A stretch of 62,319 nucleotides of DNA, from positions 1-62,319 of the forward strand of contig NZ_CALPCP010000024.1 in assembly GCF_943192995.1 (NCBI RefSeq), in the 5' to 3' direction. Positions 15,632-23,971 of this stretch are shown piece after piece. The position numbers and the translations under genes are program-made. The notes below the pieces were generated by a model, which was not told where the DNA came from, did not search any database, and saw nothing but the letters and a program-made list of their open reading frames with translations. Source of the stretch: Flintibacter muris (GTDB taxonomy: Bacteria > Bacillota > Clostridia > Oscillospirales > Oscillospiraceae). The stretch's first letter is position 1, and every line of letters begins with the position of its first letter.

Positions 15632-16906
15632 TCAGCCCTCCATCACGCCAGCTACATTGTAATCCATGCTGCCCTTGATCACGCCGTCGTCCACAGAGGG
15701 GCCGCCGGCGGGCACGATCACCGTGCCGTTGGTATCCACCAGATCAGCCTCGGTCTTGACAACCTCCAGCTCGCCGTCGTCGCTGATGATATAGCTCAGC
15801 TTCACGCCGGTGAACACGTCCCACTCGCCGTCTACCATCATCTGGCGGACCTGCTCCATTGCGTCCTTGGTGCCGGGCGCGGCAACCGCTTCATTCAAGG
15901 GGGAGGCGTCCACAAAGCCCTCGGCCAGACCGGCGTAGTAGGCGTTGCCGCCCATCTTGTCCACAAACTGGGAGGCGTCGCCGTCACAGGCCATGGCGGC
16001 CTCGATAGCGGTCTGATAGTACACGTTCCAGTGCCAGATGGCGGCGGTGATGTGGGCGTTGGGGGCCTGCTCGGTCATGTCGGAGTTGTAGCCGCAGCCG
16101 AAGACGCCGTTCTCCTGGGCCACCAGCTGGGGCTGGGCGGAGTCGCAGTGCTGAGAGATGACACCGCAGTTGTAGGTGTCGATCAGAGCCTGGGCGGCCT
16201 GGCGCTCCAGGTTCTCGTCACCCCAGATGTTGATCTTCTTCACATACACGGTGGCCTCAGGGTTGGCGGACTGTACACCCAGCGCAAAGGCGTTGATGCC
16301 GGAGCAGGTCTCAGCATACTCGGTGTTGTAGGCGGCCACATAGCCCACGGCGGGGTTGCCGATCTCCCAGGACTTCATACCGGCGGCGATGCCGGCCAGA
16401 TAGCGGGCCTGATAGATGCGGCCGAAGTAGTTGTTGAAGTTGGTCTCATTGCCCAGATAGCCGGTGCCGTGGGAGAAGCAGATCTCGGGGTAATCCCCGG
16501 CCTTGTCGTTCATGGCGTCGATATAGCCGAAGGAGATGCCGAAGATCACGTTGGCTCCCTGGTTAGCCAGGATGTCGATGGCGCTGCACACAGCGTCATA
16601 GTCCTCATCCACCTTGTCCACAATGAGCAGCTGGGTGGCGGGGTCCATGCCCAGGTCCTTCATGGCGGTGGTGATGCCGTTGTGGTGCTGGAAGGTGTAG
16701 CCGGCCACATCGTTCTGGCTGGTGATATAGATGGCGCCCACCTTGAAATCGCCGTTACCGGCGGGAGCGGGGGTGGATACATCACTGCCACTGCCTGCCG
16801 CAGGCGAATTGCCGGAAGCCGCGGGGGTACTGGTGTTTCCGCCGCCGCAGGCAACCAGGGACAGGCTCATGGCAGCGGCCAGAGCCAGCGCAAGAAACTT
16901 TTTCAT
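15632..16906 (-). CDS. BMP-family substrate-binding lipoprotein (Med/NupN-like)
   Basis: This 424-residue exported lipoprotein has a signal peptide with lipobox LSLVAC (Cys at residue 20), a Gly/Ser/Ala/Pro linker, then a two-lobed periplasmic-binding fold of the basic membrane protein family (KVGAIYITSQNDVAGYTFQHHNGI; VNVIFGISFGYIDAMNDKAGDYPEICFSHGTGY). BMP proteins bind purine nucleosides or bases and deliver them to ABC permeases such as those encoded downstream. xpt lies immediately upstream, which points to a purine substrate; which one cannot be read from sequence. Confidence 0.88.
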   Translation of the reverse strand: MKKFLALALAAAMSLSLVACGGGNTSTPAASGNSPAAGSGSDVSTPAPAGNGDFKVGAIYITSQNDVAGYTFQHHNGITTAMKDLGMDPATQLLIVDKVDEDYDAVCSAIDILANQGANVIFGISFGYIDAMNDKAGDYPEICFSHGTGYLGNETNFNNYFGRIYQARYLAGIAAGMKSWEIGNPAVGYVAAYNTEYAETCSGINAFALGVQSANPEATVYVKKINIWGDENLERQAAQALIDTYNCGVISQHCDSAQPQLVAQENGVFGCGYNSDMTEQAPNAHITAAIWHWNVYYQTAIEAAMACDGDASQFVDKMGGNAYYAGLAEGFVDASPLNEAVAAPGTKDAMEQVRQMMVDGEWDVFTGVKLSYIISDDGELEVVKTEADLVDTNGTVIVPAGGPSVDDGVIKGSMDYNVAGVMEG

Positions 16907-16945
16907 TCTGTTTCCTCCTTAAAATTTGTTCTTCCTCTTTATATA

Positions 16946-16971
16946 TTAAAACCGAATTGCTTCGGTTTTAA
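16946..16971 (-). terminator. Hairpin overlapping the xpt stop codon
   Basis: TTAAAACCGAA, loop TTGC, TTCGGTTTTAA: perfect 11 bp arms. The xpt stop codon is within the stem. The downstream sequence on the minus strand is AT-rich but lacks a long T-run, so it is probably a partial terminator between xpt and the lipoprotein gene. Confidence 0.5.
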
Positions 16972-17543
16972 TCCACAAACTCCACGCCGGACTCCTCGCT
17001 CATAGAGGCCACCCGGGCTAGGGATTCTACCCGGATGCCCTTGGCCCGCAGACGGTCACCGCCGGGCTGAAAGGCCTTTTCAATGACAACGCCCGCCCCG
17101 GCCAACTGGGCCCCGGCCTGATTCACCAGGTCAATGAGCCCCTCCAGGGCCGCGCCGTTGGCCAAAAAGTCGTCAATAATCAGCACTCTGTCCTGAGGGC
17201 CCAGAAACTTGGTGGAGACAATCACGTCATACACCCGGCCATGGGTGAAGGACTCCACCTTGGTGGTGTACACCTCTCCGGCAATGTTTTTGGTCTGAGT
17301 TTTCTTGGCGAAAATCACCGGGCAATGAAAAAACTGCGCCGTGACACAAGCGATCCCGATGCCGGAGGCCTCGATGGTCAGAATCTTGTTCACGCCGCAG
17401 CCGTCAAACCGGCGCAGAAACTCCTTGCCGATCTCCTCAAAAAGGGCAACATCCATCTGGTGGTTCAGAAAACTGTCCACCTTCAGCACATCATTCCCCT
17501 TCACGATGCCGTCTTTGCGGATACGCTGCTTTAACAGCTCCAT
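16968..17543 (-). CDS. xpt: Xanthine phosphoribosyltransferase
   Basis: This 191-residue protein matches the usual length of Xpt. It converts xanthine and PRPP to XMP in purine salvage. The PRPP-binding loop is clear (RVLIIDDFLANGAALEG, about residues 124-140). The N-terminus (MELLKQRIRKDGIVKGNDVLKVDSFLNHQMD) is characteristic of Xpt rather than of other purine phosphoribosyltransferases. It is the first gene of a leftward unit leading into the BMP importer. Its leader carries a terminator-like hairpin between promoter and start, suggesting regulation by premature termination. Confidence 0.93.
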   Translation of the reverse strand: MELLKQRIRKDGIVKGNDVLKVDSFLNHQMDVALFEEIGKEFLRRFDGCGVNKILTIEASGIGIACVTAQFFHCPVIFAKKTQTKNIAGEVYTTKVESFTHGRVYDVIVSTKFLGPQDRVLIIDDFLANGAALEGLIDLVNQAGAQLAGAGVVIEKAFQPGGDRLRAKGIRVESLARVASMSEESGVEFVD

Positions 17544-17562
17544 GGGGTTTTACCGCCTTTCT

Positions 17563-17600
17563 GAAAAAACGACGGTGGCCCGAACTGGCCGGGCCACGTC
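17563..17600 (-). promoter_or_regulatory. Terminator-like hairpin in the xpt leader, candidate attenuator
   Basis: On the minus strand GTGGCCCG, loop GCCAGTT, CGGGCCAC is extended by GAC/GTC pairing with one bulge and followed by CGTCGTTTTTTC. It sits between the promoter (17626-17654) and the xpt start (17543), facing the same direction as xpt. The leader is only about 75 nt, too short for a standard purine riboswitch aptamer, and I see no purine-riboswitch core. Confidence 0.55.
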
Positions 17601-17625
17601 CTATTTCAAAAATTATCACGGATAC

Positions 17626-17654
17626 ATTGTACAAGAAATTCTTTCTTTTTTCAA
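17626..17654 (-). promoter_or_regulatory. xpt promoter
   Basis: Minus strand: TTGAAA (17649-17654), a 17 bp spacer and TACAAT (17626-17631). This gives a start point near 17619 and a leader of about 75 nt. Confidence 0.65.
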
Positions 17655-17779
17655 TCCTTTTTTTCCCGTTTTTCCTTCAATCTTAACCAATTTTTTGGGC
17701 CAGTTCTTGTCTTTTTCGCCAAATCCTTCCAACTTCCGCAAGACGCGGACAGCCCAAAACCCCTGGGCTGTACCGGTTT

Positions 17780-17799
17780 CCCAGGAAATTTTTCCTGGG
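17780..17799 (+). promoter_or_regulatory. 20 bp palindrome upstream of the Noc/ParB gene, candidate operator
   Basis: CCCAGGAAA-TT-TTTCCTGGG has perfect 9 bp arms and lies about 180 bases upstream of the start codon. It does not match parS or the published Bacillus Noc box. The binding protein is unknown. Confidence 0.35.
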
Positions 17800-17976
17800 C
17801 GACGGCTTTCGACGCTTTGATTTCCAATTTATGGTAAACTATTCCTGTAAGCCGTCCTTCCCACATTGCTGCAATACTCAAATTTGTTGGCACACCCCCA
17901 TAGGGGCGGCAAATCTGATATTGCTATTGTAATAAGTACCATTCCGTATATTACACAAATGAAAGGTGGTTTTTTC

Positions 17977-18786
17977 ATGTGGCCGCTGCAAAAAAAGGGG
18001 ATTTTTGAGACTGGACGGGTGCTCTTTCTCCCTGTTGACGCCATTCACCCCAATCCCTATCAACCCCGCCGCACGTTTACCCAGCCGGAGCTGGAGGAGC
18101 TGGCCGATTCCATTCAGGAGCTGGGGGTGCTTCAACCCCTGACCGTCCGCCGTCGGGACGGACAGTGGGAGCTTGTGGCCGGGGAGCGCCGCCTGCGGGC
18201 GGCAAAGCTGGCAGGGCTGGAAACCGTTCCCTGCCTGTCTATCCAGACGGACAGCCAGTCCTCTTCCCTGCTGGCTCTGGTGGAAAACCTTCAGCGCCGG
18301 GACCTGGACTTTTGGGAAGAGGCCCTGGCACTCCGCCGTTTGATTGACACCTACCACGTCTCCCAGGAGGATGTGGCCCGGCGCATTGGCAAAAGCCAGT
18401 CCGCCGTGGCCAACAAGCTGCGGCTGCTCAAGCTGCCCCATGAGGTACTGTCCACCCTCCGGGACCACAGCGCCACCGAACGCCATGCCCGTGCTTTGCT
18501 TCGCCTGAACTCGGAGAGCCAGCAGATTGACGCCGCCCGGCAAATTGCGGAGGACAACCTCACTGTGGCCCAAACCGAGGCTCTGGTAGACGGTATGCTT
18601 ATGGCTCAAGCCCCCGCCGGGCGGAGGCGGCCCACCTTTGTCATCAAGGACGTGCGGCTGTTCCTGAACACCATCACCCGCAGTCTGGACATTATGCGCT
18701 CCGCCGGGGTGGACGCCCAGTGCCGCCGCCAGGACTCTGATGAAGAGATTACCCTGACCATACATATTCCCCGCCGGGCGGGGTAA
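17977..18786 (+). CDS. noc: ParB/Noc-family nucleoid protein
   Basis: This is a 269-residue protein from the ATG at 17977, which has AAAGGTGG upstream. The ParB N-domain is present (residues about 18-110): VDAIHPNPYQPRR, GVLQPLTVRR, VAGERRLRAAKLAGLE and the GERR-box CTP-binding region. The central HTH follows (SQEDVARRIGKSQSAVANKLRLLKLP), then a C-terminal dimerisation region. A second ParB (20 kb) is paired with ParA, so by position this one corresponds to Noc, the nucleoid-occlusion paralogue in Firmicutes. It sits leftmost in the cluster with no ParA of its own. A perfect parS begins at the base after its stop codon. The Noc assignment rather than another ParB is inference. Confidence 0.8.
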   Translation: MWPLQKKGIFETGRVLFLPVDAIHPNPYQPRRTFTQPELEELADSIQELGVLQPLTVRRRDGQWELVAGERRLRAAKLAGLETVPCLSIQTDSQSSSLLALVENLQRRDLDFWEEALALRRLIDTYHVSQEDVARRIGKSQSAVANKLRLLKLPHEVLSTLRDHSATERHARALLRLNSESQQIDAARQIAEDNLTVAQTEALVDGMLMAQAPAGRRRPTFVIKDVRLFLNTITRSLDIMRSAGVDAQCRRQDSDEEITLTIHIPRRAG

Positions 18787-18802
18787 TGTTTCACGTGAAA
18801 CA
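18787..18802. promoter_or_regulatory. parS centromere site
   Basis: TGTTTCACGTGAAACA matches the bacterial parS consensus at all 16 positions and is a perfect palindrome. It begins directly after the TAA of the noc-like gene, 343 bases upstream of parA. ParB loads here and spreads as a CTP-dependent clamp to organise and segregate the origin region. Confidence 0.95.
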
Positions 18803-18927
18803 CACAGAAATTAATTTCAGAAAATTCTTTCCGGCTTGTAGAGCTGGACCATTCGGCCCGCCGCTGGTTGCAGTTTTTGTGAACGGCGCTCCCTACAGCG
18901 CCAAAATTGACTTTCAGTGTGAAACAT

Positions 18928-18959
18928 GGGAGCCGCTGTGCGGCTCCCCCTTTCTTTTT
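18928..18959 (+). terminator. Intrinsic terminator after the noc-like gene
   Basis: GGGAGCCGC, loop TGT, GCGGCTCCC, followed by CCTTTCTTTTT. It lies 140 bases past the stop codon and just before the parA promoter. Confidence 0.8.
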
Positions 18960-18978
18960 GAGAAATCTTGAAAAACAG

Positions 18979-19007
18979 TTGAAATATCTGACAGCGGTTG
19001 ATATAAT
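18979..19007 (+). promoter_or_regulatory. parA promoter
   Basis: TTGAAA (18979-18984), a 17 bp spacer and a perfect TATAAT (19002-19007). The whole stretch 18787-19129 therefore reads parS, terminator, promoter. Confidence 0.75.
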
Positions 19008-19129
19008 CATAGCAAGCGCAAAAATTACTGACTGCGGGCCGCATCCCTGACTGGCCCGGCTGGCAGAAATTGCGAAGGCCGCTGTAAGCATGATACAACT
19101 ACTTATTTTCCTCAAGGAGGCCATTATTC

Positions 19130-19894
19130 ATGGCAAAGATTATTGCCGTTGTCAACCAAAAGGGCGGTGTGGGTAAAACTACCACCACCGTCAACATCAC
19201 CGCCGCGCTCCACGCCTTGGGCAAGCGGGTGCTGCTGTGCGACTTTGACCCCCAGGCCAACGCCACATCCGGTATGGGGGTGGACAAAAACACCGCCTCC
19301 CCCAACGTCTATGACCTGCTGGTTAGTGACGCCGATCCAGGCAAGGCCATTGTGTCCACCCGGTATGGTGATGTGCTGCCTTCCAACAAGGCGCTGGCCG
19401 GTGCGGGCATTGAGATGATAGGCATTGACAACCGGGAGATGCTGCTGAAAAACGCTCTGGACACCCTGGCGGACAGCTATGACTTCATCTTTATCGACTG
19501 TCCGCCCTCCCTGGAGCTGCTCACAGTCAACGCCCTGTGCGCCGCCAACTCCCTGCTGGTCCCGGTCCAGTGCGAATACTACGCGCTGGAGGGGCTGAGC
19601 GACCTGCTGTCCACCGTCCGCCTGGTAAAGCGGAAGCTGAACCCCAATCTGACTATGGAGGGGGTACTGCTCACCATGTTTGACAGCCGCACCAACCTGT
19701 CCCTGCAGGTGGCGGAGGAGGTCAAGCGCCACTTCCCCGGCCAGGTGTATGCCACCGTCATTCCCCGGAATGTCCGCCTCTCTGAGGCGCCCAGCCACGG
19801 CAAGCCCATCTCTGACTACGACCCTTACTCGCGGGGCGCCGAGGCCTACAAGCTTCTGGCGGAAGAGATGTGCGCCGCTTTGACCCAGCAGTGA
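19130..19894 (+). CDS. parA: Chromosome-partitioning ATPase ParA (Soj)
   Basis: This 254-residue protein is the normal length for Soj. The deviant Walker A (KGGVGKTTTTVN, residues about 10-21), the A' motif (DFDPQANATSGMG) and Walker B (FIFIDCPPSLELLTVNAL) are all present. ParA binds DNA non-specifically in its ATP form, moves ParB-parS complexes apart and also modulates DnaA. AAGGAGG precedes the start. It is the first gene of the unit parA-parB-coiled-coil membrane protein and has its own TATAAT promoter. Confidence 0.95.
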   Translation: MAKIIAVVNQKGGVGKTTTTVNITAALHALGKRVLLCDFDPQANATSGMGVDKNTASPNVYDLLVSDADPGKAIVSTRYGDVLPSNKALAGAGIEMIGIDNREMLLKNALDTLADSYDFIFIDCPPSLELLTVNALCAANSLLVPVQCEYYALEGLSDLLSTVRLVKRKLNPNLTMEGVLLTMFDSRTNLSLQVAEEVKRHFPGQVYATVIPRNVRLSEAPSHGKPISDYDPYSRGAEAYKLLAEEMCAALTQQ

Positions 19895-19917
19895 CAAATC
19901 AATAAAGAGGTAAAAAT

Positions 19918-20811
19918 ATGGCAAAACGAAAGACAGAACTGGGCCTGGGCCGGGGGCTGAACGCCCTGCTGGGCGATCCGGAGCTGCCAGCCCAGGGGGA
20001 AGGATCGGTAGCCCTGCCTATCTCCCAGGTGGAACCGGGACTGAATCAGCCACGAAAGCGGTTTGAACAGGGCGCGCTGGACGATCTGGCCGAATCCATT
20101 CGGGTCCATGGCATTATCCAGCCCCTCACCGTGCGCCGGCTGGCCTCGGGATATTACCAGATCATTGCCGGGGAGCGGCGGTGGCGAGCGGCCAAAGCCG
20201 CCGGGCTCCAGGAGGTGCCCGCCGTTATTATTGAGGCGGACGACCGCAAGGTAATGGAGTTGGGACTGATCGAAAACCTCCAGCGGGAGGACCTGAACCC
20301 GGCTGAGGAGGCCCGGGGCTACCAAACCCTGATGGAGGAGTACGGCCTGACCCAGGAACAGGTGGCCCAGCAAATGGGAAAATCCCGCCCCGCCATTGCC
20401 AACACCCTGCGCCTGCTGGCTCTGCCGGACGAGGTAATGACCCTGATGGAGGAGGGCGTTCTCTCCGCCGGACACGCCCGGGCTATTCTGGGCGCACCCA
20501 CCGCCGCCCTTCAAAAGGAGGCCGCCAAGCGGGTGGTAGCGGAGCAGCTCTCCGTCCGTCAGACGGAGGCCCTGATTAAGACGCTGCAAAAGGAGAAGCC
20601 AGTCCAACCCAAGGAAACAGGCCCCGACCTCTCTCTCTACCTGGGCGAGCTGGAGAAAGATCTGGCCGGCCGCCTGGGCCGCAAGGTAAAAATCGCCCAT
20701 AAGGGCAAAAAGGGCCGGATAGAGCTGGAATACTATAATGAGCAGGACCTGGAGACCCTGCTGGCCCTGCTGCAAAGTTTAAAGGCGCAGGGAGGTGGAC
20801 AAGATGGCTGA
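19918..20811 (+). CDS. parB: Chromosome-partitioning protein ParB (Spo0J)
   Basis: This 297-residue protein opens with [18 protein letters not shown], the classic ParB N-terminal ParA-activating segment, which the Noc-like paralogue lacks. The CTP-binding/spreading domain ([32 protein letters not shown]) and the parS-binding HTH ([26 protein letters not shown]) follow, then the C-terminal dimer domain. It recognises the two perfect parS sites at 18787 and 21432. It starts 23 bases after parA and overlaps the next gene by eight bases. Confidence 0.95.
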   Translation: MAKRKTELGLGRGLNALLGDPELPAQGEGSVALPISQVEPGLNQPRKRFEQGALDDLAESIRVHGIIQPLTVRRLASGYYQIIAGERRWRAAKAAGLQEVPAVIIEADDRKVMELGLIENLQREDLNPAEEARGYQTLMEEYGLTQEQVAQQMGKSRPAIANTLRLLALPDEVMTLMEEGVLSAGHARAILGAPTAALQKEAAKRVVAEQLSVRQTEALIKTLQKEKPVQPKETGPDLSLYLGELEKDLAGRLGRKVKIAHKGKKGRIELEYYNEQDLETLLALLQSLKAQGGGQDG

Positions 20812-21424
20812 GGGACGTAAAAATGGCCCCAGCGAACCCTTTATAGAGGACGCCCACCGCTTTCCTGAGGACAATTCCAAAAAACGGCATCCTTCCTCCC
20901 CCGATTCGGACAGCCGGCGGCGGCGCGCCCAGCAGCGCAAACGGCGCAACTCCGTCTTCCAGTATATCGCGATCATGTTCATGGCGGCTTTTGTCCTGCT
21001 GCTGTTTACCTTTATGATGGAGCGCCGGCAAAGCCAGCAGCAGATTGACGATTTAAAGCAGTCCAACTCCGCCGCCCAGACCCTCCAGGGACTGATTGAC
21101 GAAAATACCCAACTGAAGACCCAGACCGACACACTGGAAGATCAGATCAATGAGCTGCAGGATCAGCTTGCCGCCGCAAAGGAAGAACAAGAAGTGCTTC
21201 AAGCCCAGCTCCAGGGTGAACAGCGGTCAGATGTGGCTATGCAATACTTTTGGCAGATCAACGAGGCCTATGTCCGGGGGCGCACCGCCCTGTGCAAGCA
21301 GCTCATCACCGCTCTGGAGGAGGACAACTTCCAAAACGATCTCCCCACAGAGAACATTACCGGCACCGACCGCTTCTCCCCCTACGACCGGTATATGGAA
21401 ATTCGGGGGAGAGTCATTAAATAA
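20804..21424 (+). CDS. Single-pass membrane protein with a coiled coil, unknown function, coupled to parB
   Basis: This is a 206-residue protein from the ATG at 20804, preceded by GGGAGGTG inside the end of parB. A disordered, very basic N-terminus (RRRRAQQRKRR at about 40-50) precedes one transmembrane helix (about 52-74). A coiled coil follows (about 78-140, many Gln/Leu/Glu heptads), then a small C-terminal domain. The arrangement is like divisome or septum proteins of the DivIC/FtsL type or MreC-like coiled-coil anchors, but I cannot assign a family. Translational overlap with parB and a parS just downstream hint at a role near the origin or cell pole (inference). Confidence 0.7.
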   Translation: MAEGRKNGPSEPFIEDAHRFPEDNSKKRHPSSPDSDSRRRRAQQRKRRNSVFQYIAIMFMAAFVLLLFTFMMERRQSQQQIDDLKQSNSAAQTLQGLIDENTQLKTQTDTLEDQINELQDQLAAAKEEQEVLQAQLQGEQRSDVAMQYFWQINEAYVRGRTALCKQLITALEEDNFQNDLPTENITGTDRFSPYDRYMEIRGRVIK

Positions 21425-21431
21425 TCCGCAA

Positions 21432-21447
21432 TGTTTCACGTGAAACA
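21432..21447. promoter_or_regulatory. Second perfect parS site
   Basis: TGTTTCACGTGAAACA again matches consensus at 16 of 16 positions. It lies between the coiled-coil gene and serS, 2.6 kb from the first site, and 28 bases upstream of the serS start. Confidence 0.95.
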
Positions 21448-21474
21448 CTAAGCTAATATAAGGAGAGAAACAAC

Positions 21475-22776
21475 ATGCTCGATATCCGATTTATCCGGGA
21501 AAATCCCGATGCGGTAAAGGAAAACATCAAAAAGAAATTCCAGGAGGAAAAACTCCCCCTGGTGGATGAGGTGTTGGAGCTGGACGCCCAGAACCGCGCC
21601 GCCATGTCCGAGGCCAACGAGCTGCGGGCCAGCCGCAACAGCCTGTCCAAGAAAGTGGGCATGCTCATGGGCCAGGCCAAGAAGGACCCCTCCAAGCTGG
21701 CCGAGGCGGAGGAGGCCAAGGCCCAAGTAAAGGCCAACGCCGACCGCCTGGCCCAGCTGGAGCAGCTGGAGGGCGAGCTGGCGGAAAAAATCCGGAAAAT
21801 CATGTTGGTCATCCCCAACATTATCGATCCCTCCGTCCCTATTGGCCCCGACGACTCCGCTAATGTGGAGGTGGAGCGCTTTGGTGAGGCCGTCACCCCC
21901 AGCTTTGACATTCCCTACCACACCGAGATCATGGAGTCCTTCAACGGGGTGGACATGGATGCCGCCGGCCGGGTGTCCGGTAACGGCTTTTACTACCTGA
22001 TGGGCGACGTGGCCCGGCTCCACGAGGCGGTGCTGGCCTACGCCCGGGACTTTATGATCGGCAAGGGCTTTACCTTCTGCATTCCCCCCTTTATGATTCA
22101 CGGCAACGTGGTGGAGGGGGTCATGAGCCAGACCGACATGGAGGCCATGATGTATAAAATCGAGGGTGAGGACCTCTACCTGATCGGCACCAGCGAACAC
22201 TCCATGATCGGCAAATTCATTGACCAGATGATCCCCGAGGACTCCCTGCCCCAGACCCTCACCTCCTACTCCCCCTGCTTCCGCAAGGAGAAGGGCTCCC
22301 ACGGCATTGAGGAGCGGGGCGTTTACCGCATCCACCAGTTCGAAAAGCAGGAGATGATTGTGGTGTGCAGACCCGAGGACTCCATGGACTGGTATGAGAA
22401 GATGTGGCGGTACTCCGTGGAACTGTTCCGCTCCCTGGACATTCCCGTCCGCCAGCTGGAGTGCTGCTCCGGCGACCTGGCTGACCTGAAGGTGAAGTCC
22501 TGCGATATTGAGGCCTGGTCTCCCCGGCAGCAGAAGTATTTTGAGGTCTGCTCCTGCTCCAACCTGGGAGACGCTCAGGCCCGCCGCCTGAAAATGCGGG
22601 TGAAGGGAGAGAAGGGCACCTATCTGCCCCACACCCTGAACAACACCGTGGTGGCGCCCCCCCGCATGCTCATTGCTTTCCTGGAGAACAACCTCCAGGC
22701 CGACGGCAGCGTTGTAATCCCCAAGGTCCTCCAGCCCTACATGGGCGGCCTGGAGGTCATGGTCCCTAACAAGTAA
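21475..22776 (+). CDS. serS: Seryl-tRNA synthetase
   Basis: This 433-residue class II synthetase charges tRNA-Ser with serine. The N-terminal coiled-coil arm that reads the tRNA variable loop is evident (about residues 30-100). Motif 2 is FRKEKGSHGIEERGVYRIHQFEKQE. Motif 3 contains the conserved Arg in NNTVVAPPRMLIAFLENN; the usual GxG lead-in is replaced by NNTVVAPP, a variant worth noting. The start has AGGAGAG upstream. serS follows parS directly. Confidence 0.95.
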   Translation: MLDIRFIRENPDAVKENIKKKFQEEKLPLVDEVLELDAQNRAAMSEANELRASRNSLSKKVGMLMGQAKKDPSKLAEAEEAKAQVKANADRLAQLEQLEGELAEKIRKIMLVIPNIIDPSVPIGPDDSANVEVERFGEAVTPSFDIPYHTEIMESFNGVDMDAAGRVSGNGFYYLMGDVARLHEAVLAYARDFMIGKGFTFCIPPFMIHGNVVEGVMSQTDMEAMMYKIEGEDLYLIGTSEHSMIGKFIDQMIPEDSLPQTLTSYSPCFRKEKGSHGIEERGVYRIHQFEKQEMIVVCRPEDSMDWYEKMWRYSVELFRSLDIPVRQLECCSGDLADLKVKSCDIEAWSPRQQKYFEVCSCSNLGDAQARRLKMRVKGEKGTYLPHTLNNTVVAPPRMLIAFLENNLQADGSVVIPKVLQPYMGGLEVMVPNK

Positions 22777-22795
22777 AAGAGGGAGGAGAATTATT

Positions 22796-23542
22796 ATGGG
22801 TATCTTTTCATTCTTTTCCAGAGATACAGAGGAAGATGATGACGAGCTGGAGCTGGAACAGCCCTCCCTTCCCGGCCAGCAGACAGACAGCGCCCCCACC
22901 GGGGAGTTGTTTGAGGGCATGCGCGTTGAAGTAATGACCAAGGAGGGCAGCCCCCTGCTCTCCGGACGGATCACCGAGCGCACAGATGACACCCTCACCC
23001 TGAGCCGCCTGCCTGGGGAGCTGTCCTTTAAAATCACCCCGCTCAACTCCGCGGTAAATCTCAGCGGCTACGACAAAAAGCTGATTCCCATCAGCCTCAG
23101 CGCCACTGTGGAGGAGTCCACCCGCACCACCCTCAAGCTCAAGGACCTGAAGGTGGAAAGCCACATCGAGAATCGGGATACCTTCCGTCTCCCCTTCTCC
23201 GCCCCTGTGTCCATCTACCGCAAGGAGGACGACCGGTTCAGAAATCCAGAGGAGTGCCAGCTTGTCAACATCAGCACCGGCGGCTGCTGCATCCAGTCGG
23301 AGTACATCCATATGGAGGACGAGGTTGTTCGTGTCCGGGTAAAGCTGGAGGAATACGCCCCGCTGAACTTTATCGGCCAGATCGTCCGGTGCGTGGAACA
23401 CGCCCCCGGCCAGTTCCGCTACGGCATCCTCTTTGCACAGCTGACGGAACAGGAGATTACCTCCCTGAACAAAACCCTTTATAATCTCCAGATGGGGATC
23501 AAAGAGACCCGCATCCGCAGCAGTGAGGACAAGGCCTGGTAA
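22796..23542 (+). CDS. PilZ-domain cyclic-di-GMP binding protein
   Basis: This 248-residue protein has a short acidic N-terminal stretch, then a YcgR-N-like beta domain (about 38-110: MRVEVMTKEGSPLLSGRITERTDDTLTLSRLPG). A C-terminal PilZ domain (about 120-230) follows with both ligand motifs: RxxxR as RDTFR near residue 126 and (D/N)xSxxG as NISTGG near 157. PilZ proteins respond to c-di-GMP in motility, exopolysaccharide or surface attachment. No flagellar gene is nearby. It sits in a tight run serS - PilZ - mscL. Confidence 0.88.
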   Translation: MGIFSFFSRDTEEDDDELELEQPSLPGQQTDSAPTGELFEGMRVEVMTKEGSPLLSGRITERTDDTLTLSRLPGELSFKITPLNSAVNLSGYDKKLIPISLSATVEESTRTTLKLKDLKVESHIENRDTFRLPFSAPVSIYRKEDDRFRNPEECQLVNISTGGCCIQSEYIHMEDEVVRVRVKLEEYAPLNFIGQIVRCVEHAPGQFRYGILFAQLTEQEITSLNKTLYNLQMGIKETRIRSSEDKAW

Positions 23543-23575
23543 TCTGCGGCCCAAAACAACCGTGGAGGTACACCA

Positions 23576-23971
23576 ATGAAACAATTCATGGAAGAATTCA
23601 AGCAATTTATCGCCCGGGGCAACGTGATGGATATGGCCGTTGGCGTCATTATCGGCGGGGCATTCAGCGCCATCACCACCTCCCTTATTAACGACATCAT
23701 CATGCCCTTTCTGGGTATCTTTACCGGCAGCATCAGCTTTGCCGACCTGTCCTTCACCATCAACGGAGCGGTCATAGCCTACGGAAACTTTATTCAAGCG
23801 GTTCTCAACTTCCTGATTATGGCCTTTGTGGTGTTCTGCATCATCAAAACCATGAACAAGTTCCACCGCAAAAAGGAGGAAGCTCCCGCCGAAGCGCCCG
23901 CCCCTGCCCAGCCCTCCCCTGAGGAAAAACTGCTTGCTGAGATCCGAGACCTGCTAAAGGAGAAGAAGTAA
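23576..23971 (+). CDS. mscL: Large-conductance mechanosensitive channel
   Basis: This 131-residue protein has an N-terminal amphipathic helix ([32 protein letters not shown]), first transmembrane helix (about 16-45), a short extracellular loop, second helix (about 72-95) and a charged cytoplasmic helix ending in [13 protein letters not shown]. These are the standard parts of MscL. It opens under membrane tension to release solutes during hypo-osmotic shock. The next gene starts at the base after its stop codon. Confidence 0.95.
   Translation: MKQFMEEFKQFIARGNVMDMAVGVIIGGAFSAITTSLINDIIMPFLGIFTGSISFADLSFTINGAVIAYGNFIQAVLNFLIMAFVVFCIIKTMNKFHRKKEEAPAEAPAPAQPSPEEKLLAEIRDLLKEKK

Noticed and set aside
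17544..17640. Purine riboswitch upstream of xpt
   Set aside because: The leader is only about 75 nt and the conserved three-way-junction core is not visible. Only the terminator part is supported.
17866..17976. Longer N-terminus for the Noc-like protein
   Set aside because: The extra 37 codons have no ribosome site, whereas the ATG at 17977 has AAAGGTGG at good spacing and begins the conserved region.
18786..18971. Small ORF starting MFHVKH
   Set aside because: Its first codons are simply the parS palindrome read as protein, it has no ribosome site, and it runs into a terminator.
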